From contig NZ_CP020555.1 in assembly GCF_002080455.1 (NCBI RefSeq), positions 1,860,001-1,924,000 of the forward strand: a DNA stretch of 64,000 bases, written 5' to 3'. Every line of letters starts with the position of its first letter. Within the stretch, counting starts at the first letter, position 1. The stretch comes from Streptomyces sp. Sge12 (lineage in GTDB: Bacteria > Actinomycetota > Actinomycetes > Streptomycetales > Streptomycetaceae). A program made the translations under genes and the position numbers. Under the pieces are notes generated by a model. That model was not told where the DNA came from. It searched no databases and saw only the letters and a list, made by a program, of their open reading frames with translations. This document shows positions 24,258 to 35,500 of this stretch, one piece after another.

Positions 24258-25535
24258 TCAGGACACCGGTCGGGAGTCCTCCCACATCGACTCGAACTCC
24301 TCGCGGTACGTGGTGAACAGCCCGTGGTCCGCGTCCTTCGGCACTCCGCGCCCGCCGCCCCGCAGCACCAGGACGGGGGACTCCATGCCGCGCGCCCGTC
24401 GCAGGTAGGACTGCACCACCGCGATGCCCGAGGACTGCCCCTCCACCAGGTAGGCGGTGAACCGCGGGGTCTCGTCGAAGACGTGGATCTCGAAGCGGGA
24501 GGGGTCCCGCAGGCCCGCGCGGACCCGGCGGACGTGCAGGATGTTCATCTCCACCGAGCGGCTCAGCTCGCCCTTGCGCAGCCCCAGTTCCCGCTCGCGC
24601 CGCTTCACGGCGCTGCTCGCCGGGTTCAGGAACAGCAGCCGCACCCGGCATCCGGCCTCGGTGAGCCGGACGAGTCTTCGGCCCGAGAAGTTCTGGACCA
24701 GCAGGTTGAGCCCTATGCCGATGGCGTCGAGCCGGCGCGCCCCGCCGAAGAGGTCCTCGGCCGGGAGCTGCCGCTGCAGCCGTACCCGGTCCGGGTGGAC
24801 CGAGATGACGTCCGCGTACCGGTCGCCGACCAGGTCCTCGACGGCGTCGATCGGCAGCCGCTCGGCCGAGGGGCTGCCGGAGACCCCGCCCAGCACCTCC
24901 AGCAGGCGCGCCGAGGCCCGCTCAGCCTGCTCCAGCACGGGCCGGGACAGGGCCCGGTTGCGGGAGACGACGTTGCGGGTGACCTCCAGCTCGTCGAGGG
25001 CCAGCTCGATCTCGCGCCGGTCGTCGAAGTACGGCTCGAAGCACGGCCAGTGCTGGACCATCAGCTCCCGCAGCTGGGGCAGGGTCAGGAAGCTCAGCAC
25101 GTTGTCGTCGGCCGAGTCCAGCAGGTAGCCCTTGCGGCGGCTGACCTCCCGCACGGCGACGGCCCGCTGGACCCATTCCTGCCCGGCGGGCCCGGCGGCC
25201 GCGACGACCCAGTCGTCCGTGCCGTGCACCGGTTCGTAGATCGGGCGGAGCACCGCCCCGACCACCGCGCGCAGCCGCTGTTCGATGAGATTCAGCCAGA
25301 TGTACGCACGGCCGGCCCGCTGCGCCCGGGTGCGGACCTCGCTCCAGGCCTCCGCGCCCCAGTCCAGCTCCACGCCGGCCCCCGCGCTCCCGGCCTCCGC
25401 CGGGCCGCCCGCCAGGGAGACCGCCCCGGTCGGGAGCCCCGCCGGTGCCCCGCCGGGGACACCTCCTGGGGCGTCCGCCGGGCCACCCTCGTGACTGCTG
25501 TCACCAGGGGGCAGCTCCAGACCTCCCGAGCTCAC
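24258..25535 (-). CDS. SAV2148 family HEPN domain-containing protein
   Basis: A 425-residue protein of a streptomycete family named for S. avermitilis SAV2148. Residues 1-55 are Gly/Pro/Ala-rich and disordered; the HEPN-like helical part begins near residue 65 (RTRAQRAGRAYIWLNLIEQRL) and the remainder is a mixed domain ending GLFTTYREEFESMWEDSRPVS. HEPN domains are often RNases or abortive-infection parts; no toxin-antitoxin partner is adjacent. The GTG at 25535 follows GAAGGCGG. Confidence 0.82.
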   Translation of the reverse strand: MSSGGLELPPGDSSHEGGPADAPGGVPGGAPAGLPTGAVSLAGGPAEAGSAGAGVELDWGAEAWSEVRTRAQRAGRAYIWLNLIEQRLRAVVGAVLRPIYEPVHGTDDWVVAAAGPAGQEWVQRAVAVREVSRRKGYLLDSADDNVLSFLTLPQLRELMVQHWPCFEPYFDDRREIELALDELEVTRNVVSRNRALSRPVLEQAERASARLLEVLGGVSGSPSAERLPIDAVEDLVGDRYADVISVHPDRVRLQRQLPAEDLFGGARRLDAIGIGLNLLVQNFSGRRLVRLTEAGCRVRLLFLNPASSAVKRRERELGLRKGELSRSVEMNILHVRRVRAGLRDPSRFEIHVFDETPRFTAYLVEGQSSGIAVVQSYLRRARGMESPVLVLRGGGRGVPKDADHGLFTTYREEFESMWEDSRPVS

Positions 25536-25821
25536 CCGTGCACCGCCTTCTGCGTCTGGACGCCCGTCTCCAGTGATCACGGAAGGGTACTCCGCGCGCG
25601 CGGCCCGGTGCAGCCCGACGGTCCGTACGGCGGGCGTCGGTTGACCCATTATCGGATGCGCAGACAGTCCGCTGACCCGCATATCAGCTCTGCGGGTCAC
25701 CCGGTAGGACCCCTGCCAAGTCCGCGCTTGGGGCCCCTCTTTCGGGGAAGATCTGCCAGGGACGTGGTCCACGCCGGGTCAGCCGGGACATCTTCGGACA
25801 ACGAGGGAAGAGTCGTTATCT

Positions 25822-27920
<2,099 letters not shown>

Positions 27921-27936
<16 letters not shown>

Positions 27937-29237
27937 GCGGCGCCGTTCTCCCCGGTCACCGGCGACGGGGTCCGCGGGCCCTGAATGCGCGTCCCGGCGG
28001 GGTGCGTACGGGCCGCGGGCACCCGGGTGACGAGCGCGAGGAGCAGGCAGAGCGCGGCCGCCCCGACGGCGACGGCGAAGGCCCCGGCGGGGCCGTACGC
28101 CTCGGCGAGGCGCCCGCAGAGGACGAGGGCCGTGGCCTGCCCGGCCACCAGGCAGCTCGCGGCGAAGGCCATCGAGGTGGAGAGCCGGGCCGGCTCCACG
28201 GCCCGCTCGGTGAGCGCGAACGCGGTGATCAGGTGCGGTGCGTAGGCGGCGCCGAGCACCGTGACGACGGCGTACAGCGGCCACAGGCCGTCGGTGACCA
28301 GCAGCGGGGCGGAGAACACCAGGGCCGCACCGGTCGCCACCCGCCAGCGCAGCCGCAGCCCGAAGCGGGCGGGCAGCGCGCCGAGCGAGATGCCGACGAC
28401 CGCGCTGACGACGCCCATGGCGGAGTAGACGACGGCGGCCTGGTCGGGGACGCCGAGCCGGATGGTGAGCGCGGTGATGCCCGCCTGGCAGGCGCCGAAC
28501 ATGGCGCCCTGGAGGGCGAGCGAGCCGCGTACGGCGTGGACCACCGCGGGCGGCCGGACCCGGCTCCCGGTGCCGCGGTCCCGCGACGCGGGCGCCGCTC
28601 CCCCGGACTCCGCCCGGGCGCGGCCCCCTGTGACGGCGGCGGTGGGGTGCAGTGCGTAGACCGTACCGAAGACGGCCACGAGGCCGGCCGCGGCGGCCAG
28701 GGCGAAGGCCGGGTGGGCGAGGAGGGCGGCGAGTCCGACGAGGGCGGGCCCGAAGACGAAGGAGACCTCGTCCAGGGTGCCTTCGAGCGCGTGGACGGCG
28801 CCGACGACGCTCTCGTCGGCCCCGGCCCGGTGGGCGAGGGCCACGGACCGGGTGCGGGCGAGCGGGCCGATCAGCGGTACGGAGGCTCCGGTGACGGCGC
28901 CGATCGCGGCGAGCGGGACGGTGGCCAGACCGGTGAGCGCCCCGGCGACCAGGGCGGCGGTGGCCACGGCGTTGACGGCGGCCGCGGCCAGGACGACGGA
29001 CCGCTGCCCGTGCCGGTCGGCGAGCCAGCCGAGGACGGGCCCGAAGAGGACCTGTCCGACGGAGAGGGCGCCGCCGACCACGCCCGCGGTGGCGAGGGAG
29101 CCGCTGGTCTGGGCGACCAGCAGGAAGATGCCGAACTGGGACATCGCGACGGGCAGTCGGGCGAGGAAAGAGACGAGCGGGAGTAGGGGCCCGGTCAGGG
29201 CGATGACTCTTCGATAGGTGTTGACGGTTCCAACCAC
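27921..29237 (-). CDS. Major facilitator superfamily transporter
   Basis: A 438-residue protein with about 12 hydrophobic helices and the motif-A-like loop GWLADRHGQRSVVLA between helices 2 and 3. The substrate is not recognisable; the family includes drug and sugar exporters. The GTG at 29237 has no Shine-Dalgarno but follows TAGTGT by 7 nt, a leaderless arrangement. It lies between glgX and treY but is transcribed oppositely, so a trehalose export role would be speculation. Confidence 0.85.
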
Positions 29238-29319
29238 TTGATCAACACTAACGCGGCGCAGTCACTCGGATGCATTGGGTAATGGCACGGAATCCGGCAG
29301 GCTGGGTACGTACGTTCTC

Positions 29320-31593
29320 ATGAGCCAGCCGCGCGCGACCACCGAATCGGAACCTGACGTTCCGGCACCTGTCACTCCGACGTCGACCTACCGTCTCCAG
29401 CTGCGCCCGGAGTTCCCCTTCGCCGCGGCCGAAGCAGCCGTACCGCACATCGCCTCGCTCGGCGTGTCCCACCTGCACCTCTCCCCCGTCCTGGAGGCGG
29501 CGCCCGGCTCGACGCACGGCTACGACGTCACCGACCACTCCCGGGTGCGGACCGAGCTGGGCGGCGAGCCGGGCCTGCGGTCCCTGGCCGCGGCCGCCCG
29601 GGCGCACGGGCTCGGCCTGGTCCTCGACATCGTGCCCAACCACATGGCCGTGCCCACCCCGCTGCGGCTGAACCGGCCGCTGTGGGAGGTGCTGCGGGAC
29701 GGCCCCGCCTCGCCGTACGCCCGCTGGTTCGACATCGACTGGGAGGCGGGCGGCGGACAGGTGCTGCTGCCGGTGCTCGCCGGGCCGGTGGAGACCTGCG
29801 AGCTGAAGGCCGACGGCGATGTGCTGCGCTACGGCGAGCAGGAGTTCCCGCTGCGCGAGGGCACTGCGGGGCTGGCGCTGCCCGAGCTGCTCGCCGCCCA
29901 GTGGTACCGGCCGGCCTGGTGGCGCGAGGCCCGCACCTCGCTCAACTACCGCCGTTTCTTCACGATTTCGGACCTGATCGGGGTCCGGGTGGAGGACCCG
30001 GACGTCTTCACGGCCACCCACGCGAAGGTGCTGGAGCTGGTCCGTGACGGGATCGCGGACGGGCTGCGGATCGACCACGTGGACGGCCTGGCGGACCCGG
30101 AGGAGTACTTGCGGCGGCTGCGGGCGGCGGCGGGCGAGGGCTGCTGGGTGGTGGTCGAGAAGATCCTGGCCCGCGAGGAGCGGCTGCCGTCCGCCTGGCC
30201 GGTGGCGGGCACCACCGGCTACGACGCCCTGCACCGGGTGGACGGGGTGCTCACCGACCCGGAGGGCGCCGCGGAGCTGGCGGCCCGGTACGGGGAGAGC
30301 ACCGGGCTGCCGCAGTGGCCGGAGACGGCCCGGGCGGCCGCACGCGAGGTGCTGACCGGCGACCTGGCCGCCGAACTGGGCACCCTGGAGCGGCAGGCGG
30401 GTACAGAACTGGCACCGGCCGTCCGGGAGTTGCTGATCGCCTTTCCCGTCTACCGGCCGTATCCCGGCGAGCCGGAGCTGCCGCCGCGGGCGGTGGAGCA
30501 GGCCGCCGCGCTGGCCGGTGCGGACGCGGTGGCCGGCGTACGGGAGCTGCTGCTGCGGGATCCGGCCTTCGCCGCCCGCTTCGCCCAGACCTCGGCGGCC
30601 CTGCGCGCCAAGTCCCTGGAGGACCGGGCCTTCTACCGGTACGCGCCGCTGCTGTCGGCCACCGAGGTGGGCGGGGAGCCGGGCCGGCCGGCAGTGCCGC
30701 CCGCGGAGTTCCACGCGTACTGCGCCGACCTGGAGCGGCAGTGGCCCGCGGCCGGCACCGTGGTGTCCACCCACGACACCAAGCGCAGCGCGGACGTCCG
30801 GGCCCGGATCGCGGCGCTGTCCCAGGCGCCGGAGCTGATGGGCGGCCCGGCCGGGGGCGACCCCCAGCTGGCCTGGGTGGCCCGGCAGACCGCGATGGGG
30901 CTCGGCCGGGCCCCCGAGGCGGCGCCCCGGCTGGCCGACGCCCTGCTCAAGGCGGTCCGCGAGGCGGCCCTGCACACCAGCTGGACCGACCCGGACGAGG
31001 AGTACGAGGCGAGCGTGGCCGGGTACGCCCGGACCCCGCTCGACCTCCCGGCGGAGCTGGCCGGGGCGGCCCGCGCCAACCTCCTCGGCATGACCCTGCT
31101 GCACCTGGCGATGCCGGGCGTCCCGGAGGTCTACCAGGGGGCGGAGACGGAGTACCGGGCCCTGGTGGACCCGGACAACCGGCGTCCGGCCCACTTCCCC
31201 CGCAGCGCCCTGGCCCGGCTGGACGAGGGGGCCGCCCCGCGGGACGCGGCCGAGGAGAAGCTGGCCCTGACGGCCGCCCTGCTGCGGCTGCGCCGGGACC
31301 GCCCGGAGCTCTTCCGGGGCTACACGCCGGTCCCGGCCCGGGGCGCGGCCGCCGACCACCTGGTGGCCTTCACCCGCGGCCCCGGGCTGCTGGTGGCGGC
31401 CACCCGGCTGTCCCACCGGCTGGCCGGGGCGGGCGGCTGGCGGGACACCCGGCTGCCGCTGCCCCCCGGCACCTGGACCCCGCTCGTCCCCGCCTCCCCG
31501 GACGGCACCGACCCCCGTGCCGCGCACAGCGGTTCGGCCGAGGTGGCCGCCCTGCTGGCCGACCACCCGGTGGGCGTCTGGCTGCGCCGCTGA
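29320..31593 (+). CDS. treY: Maltooligosyltrehalose synthase
   Basis: A 757-residue GH13 enzyme converting the reducing end of maltodextrin into a trehalosyl unit. The N-terminus TPTSTYRLQLRPEFPF, region I DIVPNHMA, region II LRIDHVDGL (nucleophile), region III VEKIL and region IV STHDTKRSADVRAR are all present. The second of the GlgX-TreY-TreZ steps. The ATG at 29320 is preferred over GTG 29275 by homology; no Shine-Dalgarno is visible. Confidence 0.95.
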   Translation: MSQPRATTESEPDVPAPVTPTSTYRLQLRPEFPFAAAEAAVPHIASLGVSHLHLSPVLEAAPGSTHGYDVTDHSRVRTELGGEPGLRSLAAAARAHGLGLVLDIVPNHMAVPTPLRLNRPLWEVLRDGPASPYARWFDIDWEAGGGQVLLPVLAGPVETCELKADGDVLRYGEQEFPLREGTAGLALPELLAAQWYRPAWWREARTSLNYRRFFTISDLIGVRVEDPDVFTATHAKVLELVRDGIADGLRIDHVDGLADPEEYLRRLRAAAGEGCWVVVEKILAREERLPSAWPVAGTTGYDALHRVDGVLTDPEGAAELAARYGESTGLPQWPETARAAAREVLTGDLAAELGTLERQAGTELAPAVRELLIAFPVYRPYPGEPELPPRAVEQAAALAGADAVAGVRELLLRDPAFAARFAQTSAALRAKSLEDRAFYRYAPLLSATEVGGEPGRPAVPPAEFHAYCADLERQWPAAGTVVSTHDTKRSADVRARIAALSQAPELMGGPAGGDPQLAWVARQTAMGLGRAPEAAPRLADALLKAVREAALHTSWTDPDEEYEASVAGYARTPLDLPAELAGAARANLLGMTLLHLAMPGVPEVYQGAETEYRALVDPDNRRPAHFPRSALARLDEGAAPRDAAEEKLALTAALLRLRRDRPELFRGYTPVPARGAAADHLVAFTRGPGLLVAATRLSHRLAGAGGWRDTRLPLPPGTWTPLVPASPDGTDPRAAHSGSAEVAALLADHPVGVWLRR

Positions 31594-31623
31594 TCCCGCC
31601 GGGCCGGGCCCGCCCGCCGCCCG

Positions 31624-31676
31624 GACCCGCGGAGCGCGCCCGCCCGCCACTCAGACCCGCGGAGCGCGCCCGCCCG
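31624..31676. repeat. 23-bp perfect direct repeat, 30-bp period
   Basis: The 23-bp unit beginning GACCCGCGGAGCGCGCCC occurs at 31624-31646 and 31654-31676. The second copy is the end of the LysR coding sequence; the first is just beyond its stop. This looks like a small duplication at the gene's 3' end. Confidence 0.85.
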
Positions 31677-32562
31677 GGACCGGTGCGGCCGGGCGGGCGC
31701 CGACCAGCTCCGCGAAGGCGGCCGCGGCGCCGGTCAGCGGGACGCGGGAGAAGGCCGCCAGGGGGCGGTGCCACGGCGGGTCGAGGGAGAGCAGGGCGCA
31801 GTCCTCCCCGACCGCGCCGCGGACCATGTGGGCCGGGGCCATGACGATGCCCACCCCGGCGGCCGCCATCCGTACGGCCGTCGAGGTGTGCTCCGTACGC
31901 AGCACCGTGTGCGGGGTGAAGCCGAGCGCCCCGCACGCCCGGTCGAGCACGAGGACGCCGTCGACCAGCGGTTCCATCGCACAGCGGATCCAGTTGTGGT
32001 GGGCCAGCTCCGTGAGCCGCACGGCCGTGCGGCCGGCCAGGGGATCGTCGAAGGGGACGACGACGACCAGTTCCTCCCGGCCGATCGGGACGAGCGGACC
32101 GGACCACGCGGCGGGCTCCGGGCCGACCGCGAGGTCGGCGACACCGCGCTCCAGCTGCTCCTCCAGGGCCTCGGTGGAGCCGTACTCCCGCAGCACCAGG
32201 GAGACCCCCGGGTGCAGGGCCCGCCAGCGGGCGGCGACGCCCGGGAGCAGGCCGACGGCCAGCGCGTGCACGGTGGCGATGTGCAGCTCGCCACCGGCCA
32301 CGCCGGCGGCGGCGCGGGCCGCCCGCTCGGCCTGGTGGGCGCTGCGGACGGCGAGCTGCGCGTGCGGGAGGAAGGCTCGGCCCATGGGGGTGAGCCGGAC
32401 CCCCCGCGGCATGCGCTCCAGCAACGCGCCGCCCACGGACCGCTCCAGGGCCTTGACCTGGTGGGACAGGGCGGGCTGCGTGACGTGCAGGCTGTCCGCG
32501 GCGCGGGTGAAGGAGGACTCCTCCACGACGGCGAGGAAGTACTCCATCTGGCGCAGGCTCAT
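31651..32562 (-). CDS. LysR family transcriptional regulator
   Basis: A 303-residue LTTR. The winged helix-turn-helix occupies residues 1-60 (LRQMEYFLAVVEESSFTRAA, then LHVTQPALSHQVKALE), followed by the effector-binding domain (~90-290). It diverges from the dihydrolipoyl dehydrogenase gene across 83 bp, the usual arrangement for an LTTR and its target. The intergenic region has ATAAGCATCC and GGATGC repeats that could be half-sites. The effector is unknown. Confidence 0.9.
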   Translation of the reverse strand: MSLRQMEYFLAVVEESSFTRAADSLHVTQPALSHQVKALERSVGGALLERMPRGVRLTPMGRAFLPHAQLAVRSAHQAERAARAAAGVAGGELHIATVHALAVGLLPGVAARWRALHPGVSLVLREYGSTEALEEQLERGVADLAVGPEPAAWSGPLVPIGREELVVVVPFDDPLAGRTAVRLTELAHHNWIRCAMEPLVDGVLVLDRACGALGFTPHTVLRTEHTSTAVRMAAAGVGIVMAPAHMVRGAVGEDCALLSLDPPWHRPLAAFSRVPLTGAAAAFAELVGARPAAPVPGGRAPRV

Positions 32563-32645
32563 GACCGCGAAGCATAAGCATCCTGCATGGCATCCAGAAG
32601 ATCATTTCCTTGGACTTGCCCCAACGGGCCGTGGAGGCTTGACGC

Positions 32646-34058
32646 ATGACCAACGACAGCACGGTGGATGTGATCGTGATCGGCGGCGGTACGGGCGGCT
32701 ACAGCACCGCCCTGCGCGCCTCGGCCCTGGGCCTGAGCGTCCTGCTCGCGGAACGCGACAAGGTCGGCGGGACCTGCCTGCACCGGGGGTGCATACCCAG
32801 CAAGGCCATGCTGCACGCGGCCGAACTCGTCGACGGCGTGGCCGAGGCGCGGGAGCGGTGGGGGATCCGGGCGAGCGTGGAGTCGATCGACTGGTCGGCC
32901 CTGACCGCCACCCGGGACGACATAGTGGCCCGCAACCACAAGGGCGTGGAAGGGCACTTGCAGCATGCGGGAGTGCGGGTGGTACACAGCGGCGCCCGGT
33001 TGACCGGGCCCCGCTCCGTACGGACCGAGGACGGGCAGGAGTTCACCGCCGCCCGGGGCATCGTGCTGGCCACCGGGTCCCGGCCGCGCACCCTGCCCGG
33101 CCTGGAGCCCGACGGCCACACCGTGGTCACCAGCGACGACGCGCTGTTCGCGCCCGGGCTGCCCGCTTCGGTGCTGGTGCTGGGCGGCGGGGCGATCGGG
33201 GTGGAGTACGCCTCGTTCCACCGTTCCATGGGCGCCGCGGTCACCCTCGTCGAGGCCGCCGACCGGCTCGTTCCGTCGGAGGACGCGGACGTGTCCCGGC
33301 ATCTGGCGCGGGGCCTGAAGAAGCGCGGGATCGACGTGCAGACCGGAGCCCGGCTGGAGGGGGCGCAGCGGCTCGCGTCCGGGGGCGTCCGGGCCGCCGT
33401 GCGCACCGCGCGCGGGGAACTGCGGCAGATCGAGGCGGAGCGCCTGCTGGTGGCGGTCGGCCGGGTCCCCGTCACCGACGGCCTGGACCTCGCGGCGGCC
33501 GGACTGGCCACCGACGGCCGGGGGTTCGTGGCCCCGGCCGACTGGTCGCGGCTGGAGAGCGCCGTCCCGGGCATCCATGTGGTGGGCGACCTCCTGCCGC
33601 CGCCCTCCCTGGGACTCGCGCACGCCTCCTTCGCGGAGGGGCTGCTCGTCGCCGAGACCCTGGCCGGGACGGCGAGCGCGCCGGTGGACTACGCGGCGGT
33701 GCCCCGGGTGACCTACTCGGCCCCGCAGACCGCCGCCGTCGGGCTGACGGAGGCGCAGGCCCGCGAGGCCTCGTACGACGTGGTGGTGAACACGATGCCG
33801 CTGACCGCCGTGGCCAAGGGCATGGTGCACGGGCAGGGCGGCACGGTGAAGGTGGTCGCCGAGCGGGGCGGGCGGGTACTCGGGGTGCACCTGGTGGGGC
33901 CGCACGTGTCGGAGATGATCGCGGAGAGCCAGCTGATCGTGGGCTGGGACGCGGAGCCGGCCGACGTGGCACGGCACGTCCACGCCCACCCGACGCTGTC
34001 GGAGGCGGTCGGGGAGGCCTTCCTCAGCCTGGCGGGCCGCGGCCTGCACCAGCAGTAG
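32646..34058 (+). CDS. Dihydrolipoyl dehydrogenase-type flavoprotein
   Basis: A 470-residue pyridine nucleotide-disulfide oxidoreductase. FAD-binding GGGTGG near residue 13, redox disulfide C44-X4-C49 in GGTCLHRGCIPSKA, NAD-binding GGGAIGVEYASF and the C-terminal His-Glu dyad in HAHPTLSEA identify E3 of 2-oxoacid dehydrogenases. No E1 or E2 gene is adjacent, so its complex is elsewhere or it acts alone. GGAGG precedes the ATG by about 10 nt. It is probably regulated by the divergent LysR protein. Confidence 0.9.
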   Translation: MTNDSTVDVIVIGGGTGGYSTALRASALGLSVLLAERDKVGGTCLHRGCIPSKAMLHAAELVDGVAEARERWGIRASVESIDWSALTATRDDIVARNHKGVEGHLQHAGVRVVHSGARLTGPRSVRTEDGQEFTAARGIVLATGSRPRTLPGLEPDGHTVVTSDDALFAPGLPASVLVLGGGAIGVEYASFHRSMGAAVTLVEAADRLVPSEDADVSRHLARGLKKRGIDVQTGARLEGAQRLASGGVRAAVRTARGELRQIEAERLLVAVGRVPVTDGLDLAAAGLATDGRGFVAPADWSRLESAVPGIHVVGDLLPPPSLGLAHASFAEGLLVAETLAGTASAPVDYAAVPRVTYSAPQTAAVGLTEAQAREASYDVVVNTMPLTAVAKGMVHGQGGTVKVVAERGGRVLGVHLVGPHVSEMIAESQLIVGWDAEPADVARHVHAHPTLSEAVGEAFLSLAGRGLHQQ

Positions 34059-34123
34059 CCCGACCCCTCACGGGCCGCGGCCCCGGGCGTTGGCCAGGGG
34101 TTTCATCCGGGATTCGGGGAACT

Positions 34124-34158
34124 GCGGGGCCCGCGGAGCAGTAGGCGGCGGGCCCCGC
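34124..34158 (+). terminator. 11-bp perfect hairpin after the flavoprotein gene
   Basis: GCGGGGCCCGC (34124-34134) and GCGGGCCCCGC (34148-34158) pair perfectly around a 13-nt loop. It ends 4 bp before the carboxypeptidase ATG, so it may terminate the upstream transcript or occlude translation of the downstream gene. Confidence 0.45.
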
Positions 34159-34162
34159 GGGC

Positions 34163-35500
34163 ATGGCATCCCTTGTGACTCTCCTCCGTGACATGCGCTA
34201 CCCCACACCGCGGGAACTCGGGCTCGCCGCCCGCGCTCTGGCGGACGAACACCCCGGCGAGGTACGGCTCCGGCAGGCCGGCGCCTCCCGAGCCGGGCAA
34301 CCGCTCCACGTCCTGTCCGTCGCCGCCACGGGCGGCGCCCCGCTCGGGGCCGACCGCAACGTCCTCGTCGTCGCCGGGGCGCACGCCAACGAGCCCGTCG
34401 GCGGTGCCACCGTCCTCTCGCTCGCCCGGCGCCTCCTCGACGACCCGGCGCCGCGGGCGGGCTGCGGCTGGCACTTCCTGCTCTGCGCCGACCCGGACGG
34501 CGCGAACCTGCACCGCACGCCCCGCCCGTACTCGCTGCTGGACTACCACCGGAGCTTCTTCCGGCCGCCCGGTCCCGAACAGCCGGAGTGGGCGCCGTCC
34601 TTACTGCCTCCGGACCGGCTGCCGCCCGAGACCCTGGCCCTGACCGCCCTCATCGACGAACTGCGCCCCGTCCTCCAGGTCTCCCTGCACGCCACCGACC
34701 TCGGCGGCTCCTGGGTGCAGCTCACCCGGGACATACCCGGCCTCGCCGAGCCGTTCGCCAAATCGGCCGCCGAGCTGCGCATCCCGGTGGAGAACGGGGC
34801 CTCGGACGCGGCCGGCTGGCCCTCCCCCGGCCCCGGGATCTTCGTGATCCCGCAGCCGGGCAGCGAGGCCGCGGGCGCCTTCCACCCGGAGGACACCCGG
34901 CTCAGCACCTGGTACCACGCCCACCGCTACGCGGGCACGACCGCCATCGTCGAAGTCCCCATGTGGGCCTCCGACCTGGTGGACGACCCGGCCCCGCACC
35001 CGGACCCGCGCGGCGCCCTGCGGATGCTGGCCGAACGGCTCACCACGGACGCCGCGCTGGTCGCCGCGGTCCGCGGAAGTGCCCGCGTACGGGAGGAAGA
35101 CCCGCCGCCGCAGCCGGACCCGGCCGCGGCCCCCCTGCTGCGGGCGGTGGACTGGACGCTCTCGCTGATCCCCCAGGTCGCGGCGGAGTGGACGGCCGGG
35201 GCCCCGGCGGAGGCCACCGCGGCGTACATCGCCAGCATCGACGCCTTCGGGCGCCGGCTGTCCCTGCGCGCCGCCGCGATGCTGCTACGGGTCCTGCGCA
35301 CCCAGGAACACCCGGCGGCGCCCGGGCTGGACCGGCTGGTGACCGGGTGGTGCGAGGACTTCGCGGCCCGCTTCGGGGCCCGCTGGGTCCCGGTGGCCAC
35401 CCAGGTGGAGCACCAGTCCCGTACCGTCCTGGCCGCCTACGACCGGCTGGTCGCGGCCCGGCGGCCGGACGGAACGACCGTCAGTTCCCGCTCGTCCTGA
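34163..35500 (+). CDS. M14 family zinc carboxypeptidase
   Basis: A 445-residue protein. The metal-binding HxxE is GAHANEPVGG near residue 74, a third His ligand is in SLHATDLGG (~175) and EVPMW (~264) fits the catalytic Glu region. No signal peptide is obvious, so it may be cytosolic. Codon 147 (34601-34603) is TTA, which in Streptomyces requires the bldA tRNA. The start lacks a Shine-Dalgarno; ATG 34193 is an alternative. Its 3' end overlaps the convergent oxygenase gene by 20 bp. Confidence 0.82.
   Translation: MASLVTLLRDMRYPTPRELGLAARALADEHPGEVRLRQAGASRAGQPLHVLSVAATGGAPLGADRNVLVVAGAHANEPVGGATVLSLARRLLDDPAPRAGCGWHFLLCADPDGANLHRTPRPYSLLDYHRSFFRPPGPEQPEWAPSLLPPDRLPPETLALTALIDELRPVLQVSLHATDLGGSWVQLTRDIPGLAEPFAKSAAELRIPVENGASDAAGWPSPGPGIFVIPQPGSEAAGAFHPEDTRLSTWYHAHRYAGTTAIVEVPMWASDLVDDPAPHPDPRGALRMLAERLTTDAALVAAVRGSARVREEDPPPQPDPAAAPLLRAVDWTLSLIPQVAAEWTAGAPAEATAAYIASIDAFGRRLSLRAAAMLLRVLRTQEHPAAPGLDRLVTGWCEDFAARFGARWVPVATQVEHQSRTVLAAYDRLVAARRPDGTTVSSRSS

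Noticed and set aside
29248..31650. 800-codon minus-strand ORF opposite treY
   Set aside because: Antisense shadow of a GC-rich gene with no recognisable domain.
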